A DNA stretch of 7,082 bases. Origin: an uncultured Lachnospira sp. Its GTDB lineage: Bacteria > Bacillota > Clostridia > Lachnospirales > Lachnospiraceae. The stretch spans positions 1-7,082 of the forward strand of contig CAAHEK010000057.1 of NCBI GenBank assembly GCA_900772425.1, in the 5' to 3' direction. This document shows positions 1 through 5,254 of the stretch, piece by piece. Both the position numbers and the translations under genes were made by a program. The notes below the pieces were generated by a model that was given only the letters and a program-made list of their open reading frames with translations, was not told where the DNA came from and searched no databases. Positions within the stretch are counted from its first letter, which is position 1; every line of letters begins with the position of its first letter.

Positions 1-1
1 A

Positions 2-112
2 ATTATGGCATTGGCAGTTAAGAGCGGTAATGAGGTTACACTTACATTTGATGGAAGTGATGAAGATGCTGCTTATGAGAAGATTTCTGAATTTATGAAG
101 GCAAATATGTAG
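2..112 (+). CDS. ptsH: Phosphocarrier protein HPr, C-terminal part (5' truncated)
   Basis: HPr is the small cytoplasmic PTS protein that takes phosphate from Enzyme I on a histidine and passes it to sugar-specific EIIA domains; in Firmicutes it is also phosphorylated on Ser46 for catabolite repression. Only the last 36 residues are in the window. They begin IMALAVKSG, matching the stretch just after the regulatory Ser46 in HPr (usual form SIMxxxxLxxxxG), followed by a beta strand (EVTLTFDG) and the closing acidic helix (SDEDAAYEKISEFM). The frame ends at TAG 110-112. The active His15 and Ser46 lie upstream of the window. The product is called from this tail together with the ptsI gene 66 bp downstream, the classic ptsHI order. 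A dedicated paralogue such as Crh or an FPr-type HPr cannot be excluded without the N-terminus. Confidence 0.85.
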   Translation: MMALAVKSGNEVTLTFDGSDEDAAYEKISEFMKANM

Positions 113-116
113 TCGG

Positions 117-166
117 TTGGGCCACCTGAGGTTATAAAATGACATTTTGTAATCCGGGTGGCTCAG
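117..166 (+). promoter_or_regulatory. Long RNA hairpin between ptsH and ptsI
   Basis: Almost the whole ptsH-ptsI gap folds into one hairpin. Bases 117-128 pair with 155-166 (12 bp, three G-U pairs), A129 is bulged, and 130-140 pair with 144-154 (11 bp, two G-U pairs), leaving a GAC loop at 141-143. No T tract follows, so it is not a standard intrinsic terminator. It ends 3 nt before the GGAGG ribosome site of ptsI. Possible roles, all inferred, are an RNA-processing or stability element that sets different levels of HPr and Enzyme I, a control on ptsI translation, or a remnant of a small palindromic repeat element. The pairing is read directly from the sequence; the function is unknown. Confidence 0.7.
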
Positions 167-169
167 ATT

Positions 170-174
170 GGAGG
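170..174 (+). promoter_or_regulatory. Ribosome binding site that sets the ptsI start
   Basis: GGAGG lies 4 nt before ATG 179. An in-frame GTG at 158 would add seven residues (MAQIGGN), but it lies inside the right arm of the hairpin and has no purine-rich site before it. ATG 179 is therefore preferred; it also gives the usual Enzyme I N-terminus. Confidence 0.75.
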
Positions 175-178
175 AAAT

Positions 179-1816
179 ATGCAGAAATATACAGGAAAAA
201 GTGTATTTGCGGGGATTGCGATTGGCAGGATTGTTCTATATGAAAAAGGACAGCAGCTTGTCAAAAGAATAAAAGTAGAAAATACAGCTTATGAGAAAGA
301 AAGATATCATAAAGCCAGTGAAAAGGCAAAAGAAGAACTGGCAGGTCTGTATGATAAGGCTGTTAAAGAAGTTGGGGAATCCGGGGCTGCTATATTTGAA
401 ATCCACCAGATGATGCTGGAAGATGATGATTATATAGAATCTGTGGAAAATATTATTGATACCCAGAAGGTTAATGCAGAATATGCAATAGCCCAGACCG
501 GGGATAATTTCTCCCAGATGTTTGCATCAATGGAAGATGAATATATGAGAGGCAGGGCAGCGGATGTAAAAGATATAACAGAAAGACTTATAAATGTTAT
601 GTCAGGAAGTTCATCTAATGAAATAGCTGCAAATGAACCTGTCATTATTCTTGCAGAGGATTTAGCACCATCTGAAACAGTACAGATGGATAAAAGTAAG
701 ATCCTTTCATTTGTAAATGTGAAGGGCTCTGTTAATTCCCATACAGCCATACTTGCAAGAACTATGGGAATTCCGGCATTAATAGGAACGGACATTCCGC
801 TGGATGACAGTATTAACGGACATATGGCTGTGGTTGATGGAATTAATGGCTGTGTATACATTGACCCTGATGAAGAAACTCTTTCAAAAATGAAAGAGGA
901 GCAAAGGAAAGATAATGAGAAAAAGGAACTTTTGCAGGAATTAAAGGGCAAAGAAGATGTGACTTTAGATGGTAAACATCTTAAATTATATGCCAATATA
1001 GGAAATATAAAGGATCTTGCAAATGTTATAAATAATGATGCGGCAGGTATAGGTTTATTCAGAAGTGAATTTATATATCTTGAATCTGACACATTTCCAA
1101 CAGAGGAAGAACAGTTTGCGATATATAAGAAAGTGGCAGAAAGTATGGCTGGCAAACCTGTAATTATAAGAACTCTTGATATTGGAGCAGATAAGCAGTG
1201 CGATTATTTCGGACTTGAAAAGGAAGATAATCCAGCACTTGGTCTTAGAGCTATAAGAATTTGCCTTACAAGACCGGAAATATTTAAAACACAGCTTCGA
1301 GCCTTGTATAGAGCCAGCGCATTTGGTAATATATCAATAATGTATCCTATGATAACAAGTGTATCTGAGGTTGACAGGATTAAGGTAATTGAAGATGAGG
1401 TCAAAGCTGAACTTGTTAAGGATGGAATAGAAATAGGAAATCCTAAAACCGGAATAATGATAGAAACACCTGCAGCAGTAATTATAAGCCAAGAGCTTGC
1501 AAAGAAAGTAGACTTTTTCAGTATCGGAACCAATGATCTGACACAGTATACACTTGCAATAGACCGTCAGAATACTAACCTTGATGACTTCTATGATGCA
1601 CATCATCCGGCAGTACTTGAAATGATCAGAATGGTTGTAGAAAGTGCACATAAAGAAGGCATATGGGCAGGAATTTGTGGTGAATTGGGAGCTGATACTT
1701 CACTTACCAAAGAATTTATATCAATGGGTGTAGATGAATTATCGGTTTCAGCCGGAAAGCTTCTTTCAGTAAGAAAGATTATAAGAGAGACGGATACATC
1801 ACAAAATACTTTATAA
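179..1816 (+). CDS. ptsI: Phosphoenolpyruvate-protein phosphotransferase (PTS Enzyme I)
   Basis: Enzyme I is the cytoplasmic entry point of the PTS: it autophosphorylates from PEP and phosphorylates HPr. From ATG 179 it has 545 residues, close to the family norm (E. coli 575). Order: HPr-binding/N-terminal helical domain (about 5-125), swivelling phosphohistidine domain (about 145-225) with active His188 in NSHTAILAR, then the PEP-binding TIM barrel (about 250-535). Visible barrel residues are Arg295 (GLFRSEF), Arg331 (RTLDIGAD), Glu429 (GIMIETPAA), Asn452-Asp453 (SIGTNDLTQY) and catalytic Cys500 (GICGELGAD). These line up within one or two positions of E. coli His189, Arg296, Arg332, Glu431, Asn454-Asp455 and Cys502. 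No key residue is missing. It follows ptsH after the hairpin and is 15 bp before a DeoR-family gene, so it is probably in one operon with both. It would serve all PTS sugars of the cell unless a second ptsI exists elsewhere. Confidence 0.97.
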   Translation: MQKYTGKSVFAGIAIGRIVLYEKGQQLVKRIKVENTAYEKERYHKASEKAKEELAGLYDKAVKEVGESGAAIFEIHQMMLEDDDYIESVENIIDTQKVNAEYAIAQTGDNFSQMFASMEDEYMRGRAADVKDITERLINVMSGSSSNEIAANEPVIILAEDLAPSETVQMDKSKILSFVNVKGSVNSHTAILARTMGIPALIGTDIPLDDSINGHMAVVDGINGCVYIDPDEETLSKMKEEQRKDNEKKELLQELKGKEDVTLDGKHLKLYANIGNIKDLANVINNDAAGIGLFRSEFIYLESDTFPTEEEQFAIYKKVAESMAGKPVIIRTLDIGADKQCDYFGLEKEDNPALGLRAIRICLTRPEIFKTQLRALYRASAFGNISIMYPMITSVSEVDRIKVIEDEVKAELVKDGIEIGNPKTGIMIETPAAVIISQELAKKVDFFSIGTNDLTQYTLAIDRQNTNLDDFYDAHHPAVLEMIRMVVESAHKEGIWAGICGELGADTSLTKEFISMGVDELSVSAGKLLSVRKIIRETDTSQNTL

Positions 1817-1831
1817 GTTAAAGGTGATAAA

Positions 1832-2575
1832 ATGCTTACAGAACAAAGACATGAAATAATATTACAGTTGTTAAATGAAAAGGGAAGCATAACTGTAAGT
1901 GATCTGAAAAAACTTCTTAACAGCTCAGAATCTACTATAAGAAGAGATCTTAACACTCTTGATGAGGAGGGATATCTTACAAAGGTATTTGGTGGAGCTG
2001 TTTTAAAGGAAAATGTATTTTCATCTGCGGAGCTTTCGGTGTCACAGAAGATTAACGTCAATGCAGATGAGAAACAAAGTATTGCCAGATATGCGGCTAA
2101 ATTGGTTGTTCCTGATGATTTTATTTATATTGATGCAGGAACAACAACTGAGTATATGATAGATTTTCTTACCGAAAAGAGGGCGACATATGTGACAAAT
2201 GCCGTTACACATGCCAGAAAACTGGCTGTTGCAGGTTTTAAGGTAATACTTATAGGTGGAGAACTTAAAGGTATTACCGAAGCGGTAGTTGGAAATGAGG
2301 CTATAATTACATTAGAAAAAATGAACTTTAATAAAGGATTTTTTGGAACCAATGGGATAAGCCAGAACCGTGGCTTTACAACACCTGATTTTAATGAGGC
2401 ACTTGTAAAAGAAACAGCATTTAAACATTCACATGAAAAATATATACTTGCAGACAGCGGTAAATTCGGAGAAATAAGTTCGGTTACATTTGGCGATATT
2501 AATGATGCTGTAATAATAACCAATAATAATATTCCTAACTCATTTGCCAAATTAAGCAATGTTGTGATAGTATAA
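1832..2575 (+). CDS. DeoR/GlpR-family sugar-responsive transcriptional regulator
   Basis: A 247-residue cytoplasmic DNA-binding regulator, normal family length. The N-terminal winged helix-turn-helix spans about residues 4-57 and has the DeoR signature in STIRRDLNTLDEEG (34-47), followed by the wing (KVFGGAV). The C-terminal DeoRC sensor domain (about 75-235) has the phosphosugar-site motifs DAGTTT (101-106), VTNAVTHA, LIGGELK, GFFGTNG (169-175) and the closing LADSGKFGE. Family members such as FruR, GlpR and LacR are usually repressors released by a phosphorylated sugar. The ligand cannot be told from sequence; its place after ptsHI makes a PTS sugar phosphate (for example fructose 1-phosphate) a plausible guess. 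ATG 1832 follows AAGGTGAT at 1821-1828, and the gap to ptsI is 15 bp. It ends in tandem stops (TAA TAA, 2573-2578). Targets are probably PTS genes upstream of the window, possibly its own operon. Confidence 0.93.
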   Translation: MLTEQRHEIILQLLNEKGSITVSDLKKLLNSSESTIRRDLNTLDEEGYLTKVFGGAVLKENVFSSAELSVSQKINVNADEKQSIARYAAKLVVPDDFIYIDAGTTTEYMIDFLTEKRATYVTNAVTHARKLAVAGFKVILIGGELKGITEAVVGNEAIITLEKMNFNKGFFGTNGISQNRGFTTPDFNEALVKETAFKHSHEKYILADSGKFGEISSVTFGDINDAVIITNNNIPNSFAKLSNVVIV

Positions 2576-2591
2576 TAAAAGGTGATTAAAT

Positions 2592-3152
2592 ATGGCAAAA
2601 TTTACTAAAAAGGCTATTATGGCCTGCCTTTTAGAACTATTAAAAACTAAGAATATTGATAAGATAACAGTCAAGGATATTTGCGAAAAATGTGAGATAA
2701 ACAGGAATACATTTTATTATTATTTTTGCGATATATATGATGTGCTTAACAGTATTTTCCTGGATGAAATTGAAAAACTTGTATCATCAGAGGATATTTC
2801 TTCATTTTATGATACATATAAGAGGGCTGCATCAATATTAATAGAGTACAGGGAAGCGGTTATCCATGTATATAGTACCAAGAATAAGGATATTGTTGAG
2901 AATTATCTTGAAAAGACAACCAATGATTTAGTAGAAAGATTTGTAAGGAAGAATGTTGGTAATCATAAGCTGTCAGATAGTGATATAAGATATATTACAT
3001 ATTTTTACAGTTATGCGATTATAGGTATTACGTCTAAATGGATTGAAGATGGAATGCCTCCTTATAATGTTGATTTGATAAAGAGATTTTCAGATACCTT
3101 TGATTCAACAATTTCAATTATGATAGAAACTTGTGAAAAGAATAATATTTGA
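2592..3152 (+). CDS. TetR/AcrR-family transcriptional regulator (DhaS-like type)
   Basis: A 186-residue one-component regulator. The N-terminal TetR helix-turn-helix covers about residues 5-52, with ITVKDICEKCEINRNTFYYYF (about 25-45) as the recognition core, typical of the family's T..I...AGVSRxTFYxYF pattern. The all-helical C-terminal domain (about 60-180) ends with YSYAIIGITSKWIEDGMPP, which resembles the TetR_C_8 type found in Firmicute DhaS-like proteins, where a small ligand or partner protein is sensed. Ligand and targets are unknown. ATG 2592 follows an AAGGTGAT site (2579-2586), nearly identical to that of the preceding deoR gene. The gap is 16 bp, so it is probably the last gene of the ptsHI-deoR transcript. 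It is followed by a strong terminator. It may control the DUF308/radical SAM/oleate hydratase genes that start 136 bp downstream; that is inference from position only. Confidence 0.9.
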   Translation: MAKFTKKAIMACLLELLKTKNIDKITVKDICEKCEINRNTFYYYFCDIYDVLNSIFLDEIEKLVSSEDISSFYDTYKRAASILIEYREAVIHVYSTKNKDIVENYLEKTTNDLVERFVRKNVGNHKLSDSDIRYITYFYSYAIIGITSKWIEDGMPPYNVDLIKRFSDTFDSTISIMIETCEKNNI

Positions 3153-3165
3153 TTGTTAAAAATCA

Positions 3166-3224
3166 GACAAAATCATGACAGTGTTCGAATTTTGAACATT
3201 GTCATTTTTTTGTCCATTTTTTTT
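3166..3224 (+). terminator. Intrinsic terminator after tetR, with extended stem and two T tracts
   Basis: The core stem pairs 3175-3186 with 3194-3205 (12 bp, one G-U pair), with loop GAATTTT and a T tract at 3205-3211. After a 2x2 internal loop the stem can extend with GACAAAA (3166-3172) pairing to TTTTGTC (3208-3214), and a second T tract (3217-3224) follows. It should end the ptsHI-deoR-tetR transcript. The core palindrome (ATGACA...TGTCAT arms) could also serve as a protein-binding site, but nothing proves that. Confidence 0.88.
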
Positions 3225-3288
3225 AGGAGATAAAAGAAGTATTTTAAGTGTAAGGAACAAAGGTTTTTTAGAACGGGGGTGATTAGAG

Positions 3289-3837
3289 ATGTATCCTAAT
3301 CTAAAAGCAATAAAAAATTCATATGTTTTATTAACAATATGTCTTGTGGCAGTAGGACTGATATTTCTTATAAAGCCGGACATAGCGCTGAATGCAGCGT
3401 GTATAATATTTGGAATTTATCTTATAATCTATGGCATTGTTAAACTTATAGGATATTTTACAAAAGATATTTATCAGCTTGCTTTTCAGTTTGACTTTGC
3501 ACTTGGAATTATTTCTGCAATAGTCGGAGTTGTATTTATTGCAAGAACTAATGCAATTGTGCAGTTATTTTCGACATGTATAGGAATCATAATGCTGGTT
3601 GAGGCAACATTAAAGATACAGACAGCTTTTGATTCAAAAAGATTTGGAATTGAAAAATGGTGGCTTATTCTGATATTTGCTGTATTGGTTGCTGTAGTTG
3701 GTATTTTCCTTATTCTTCTTCCATATGAGACTACAGGAATAATGGTAAGGCTTATTGGTCTTAACTTCATTCTTGATGGAATTTTGAATCTTATTGTTGT
3801 ATTAAGCACGGTAAGAACAATCAGAAAAATGGATTGA
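3289..3837 (+). CDS. DUF308 / HdeD-like six-helix membrane protein
   Basis: A 182-residue integral membrane protein of the DUF308 (short repeat, HdeD-like) type; the biochemical role of the family is unknown, though E. coli HdeD is linked to acid resistance. About six membrane segments are visible (roughly 13-28, 33-54, 68-86, 90-110, 124-144, 150-172). Three 36-residue repeats stand out at 22-57, 79-114 and 137-172. Each starts VG followed by a hydrophobic stretch, and each has an internal IG or FG followed by a second helix ending in a KL/KI/NL-type position. Short charged loops (TKDIY, DSKRFGIEK) separate the repeats, and there is no signal peptide beyond the first helix. ATG 3289 follows GGGGGTGAT at 3275-3283. 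It is the first gene after the terminator and lies 46 bp before the radical SAM gene, so it probably heads the second operon. No convincing promoter was found before it. Confidence 0.85.
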   Translation: MYPNLKAIKNSYVLLTICLVAVGLIFLIKPDIALNAACIIFGIYLIIYGIVKLIGYFTKDIYQLAFQFDFALGIISAIVGVVFIARTNAIVQLFSTCIGIIMLVEATLKIQTAFDSKRFGIEKWWLILIFAVLVAVVGIFLILLPYETTGIMVRLIGLNFILDGILNLIVVLSTVRTIRKMD

Positions 3838-3883
3838 AATTAATAATTACATTAGAAAAATGGTAATATAGGAGGCTATACAA

Positions 3884-5254
3884 ATGGGGAAAATTACACA
3901 TTCAGCAGGAAGACTGGCGGTTTCTAAAACAGCAGATATTGTATTAAAAAATGCCAAAAAGGATAGAGAAAAAGAAATTGTCAAGCTTGTTGATTTTATG
4001 GAAAAATATATGGACGGTGAAGAACTGGGCATAAATTTCGATAAAGCAAGAGCCATGATTATGGATAAAAACGGAGTATTAAACCATTATATTAACAGAG
4101 TACTTGATGAGGTTGATCCTCATGTATTAAAAACTATGGCTTTGAATCTTGGATACGAATCATTTTTATATGGAACAAAAACAATAAGAAAAATGAGAAA
4201 GAAGTATGACTGCAATGTTCCATGGTTAATATTAATGGATCCTACAAGTGCTTGTAATCTTCATTGTACAGGCTGCTGGGCTGCTGAATACGGAAACAGA
4301 CTTAACCTGACATTTGAAGAAATGGACAATGTAATTACACAGGGAAAGGAACTTGGAATATATTTCTATATGTTTACAGGTGGCGAGCCATTAGTAAGAA
4401 AAGCTGACCTGATAAGGCTTTGTGAAAAACATAATGACTGTGCGTTCCTTTCATTTACAAACGGAACTCTGGTGGATGAAGCATTTTGCCAGGAAATGTT
4501 AAGAGTCGGAAATCTGTATCTTGCAATAAGTCTTGAAGGCTCTGAGGCAGTTAATGATTTAAGGCGTGGAGAAGGTGTATATGGCAAAGTAATGCATGCT
4601 ATGGACTTATTAAAGCAGCATGGTTTGGTATTTGGAACTTCTATTTGTTATACGTCTAAAAATATTGAAACAGTTACAAGTGATGAGTTTATTAATCTGA
4701 TTGTTGAGAAGGGATGCAGATATGCAATGTATTTTCACTATATGCCTGTTGGAAATGCTGCATCTGTTGATTTACTTCCAACACCTGAACAGAGAATATA
4801 TATGAGAAAGAGAATACGTCAGATAAGAAGTCTTACGTCAGGAAATGGAATATTCACATTTGATTTCCAGAATGATGGGGAATTTGTAGGTGGATGTATA
4901 GCAGGAGGAAGAAATTATTTTCATATTAATGCAAACGGTGATGCAGAGCCTTGTGTATTTATACATTATTCGGGAGCAAATATAAGAACACATAGTCTGC
5001 ATGAAATATTAAAACAGCCATTGTTTATGGCTTATCGTGCTAACCAGCCATTTAATAAGAATCATTTAAGACCTTGTCCGATGCTTGAAAATCCGGAAAT
5101 CCTTCAAAGACTTGTGAAGGAAACCAATGCTAAATCTACGGACCTTCAGTCACCTGAGACTGCTGAACATTTATGTGGAAAATGTAGTGAATATGCCAAG
5201 GCGTGGGAGCCTTGTGCGGAAAAAATCTGGAATGAAAGGAATGAAAAATTATGA
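3884..5254 (+). CDS. Radical SAM protein with SPASM-like C-terminal domain, substrate unknown
   Basis: A 456-residue radical SAM enzyme. The 4Fe-4S/SAM motif is Cys124-Cys128-Cys131 (CNLHCTGC) after the strand [12 protein letters not shown], with the SAM-binding GGEP motif at 166-169 and further barrel motifs [11 protein letters not shown] and [13 protein letters not shown]. The C-terminus carries Cys338, Cys357, Cys398, Cys431, Cys434 and Cys444. The segment GGCIAGG...[10 protein letters not shown] is typical of SPASM/auxiliary-cluster domains, which bind extra 4Fe-4S clusters in peptide- and small-molecule-modifying enzymes. The first 110 residues or so form a Lys/Glu-rich, mostly helical extension that I do not recognise. 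The start is well set: AGGAGG at 3870-3875, 8 nt before ATG. No precursor peptide gene is visible nearby, so a RiPP-maturase role is not supported. The stop overlaps the oleate hydratase start (ATGA, 5251-5254), which implies coupled translation and a shared process. The reaction is unknown; activity needs anaerobic conditions, in keeping with a gut anaerobe. Confidence 0.9.
   Translation: MGKITHSAGRLAVSKTADIVLKNAKKDREKEIVKLVDFMEKYMDGEELGINFDKARAMIMDKNGVLNHYINRVLDEVDPHVLKTMALNLGYESFLYGTKTIRKMRKKYDCNVPWLILMDPTSACNLHCTGCWAAEYGNRLNLTFEEMDNVITQGKELGIYFYMFTGGEPLVRKADLIRLCEKHNDCAFLSFTNGTLVDEAFCQEMLRVGNLYLAISLEGSEAVNDLRRGEGVYGKVMHAMDLLKQHGLVFGTSICYTSKNIETVTSDEFINLIVEKGCRYAMYFHYMPVGNAASVDLLPTPEQRIYMRKRIRQIRSLTSGNGIFTFDFQNDGEFVGGCIAGGRNYFHINANGDAEPCVFIHYSGANIRTHSLHEILKQPLFMAYRANQPFNKNHLRPCPMLENPEILQRLVKETNAKSTDLQSPETAEHLCGKCSEYAKAWEPCAEKIWNERNEKL

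Noticed and set aside
158..178. GTG start at 158 for ptsI
   Set aside because: The GTG is inside the hairpin arm with no ribosome site before it. ATG 179 has GGAGG upstream and gives the normal Enzyme I start.
430..1155. Long open frame on the - strand (241 codons) opposite ptsI
   Set aside because: It lies wholly within ptsI, whose motifs are all intact, and its translation is a low-complexity Ser/Ile/Leu-rich product with no recognisable domain. It is an antisense shadow.
2125..2598. Open frame on the - strand (157 codons) opposite deoR
   Set aside because: It overlaps the clear DeoR sensor domain, has a composition typical of antisense frames and shows no convincing ribosome site.
3199..3288. 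Promoter for the DUF308 operon (TTGTCA at 3199-3204 as a -35 box)
   Set aside because: No acceptable -10 box lies at 16-18 bp spacing, and the match falls within the terminator arm. A promoter probably exists in this gap, but I cannot place it.
3834..3883. Internal promoter before the radical SAM gene (TTGAAA at 3834-3839)
   Set aside because: No TATAAT-like box lies at suitable spacing; the 46-bp gap with a strong ribosome site fits read-through from the DUF308 gene.
3884..5254. Radical SAM gene as a RiPP (peptide) maturase with a small precursor gene nearby
   Set aside because: The gaps on both sides (46 bp and a 4-bp overlap) leave no room for a precursor peptide gene, and no peptide transporter or protease is present in the window.
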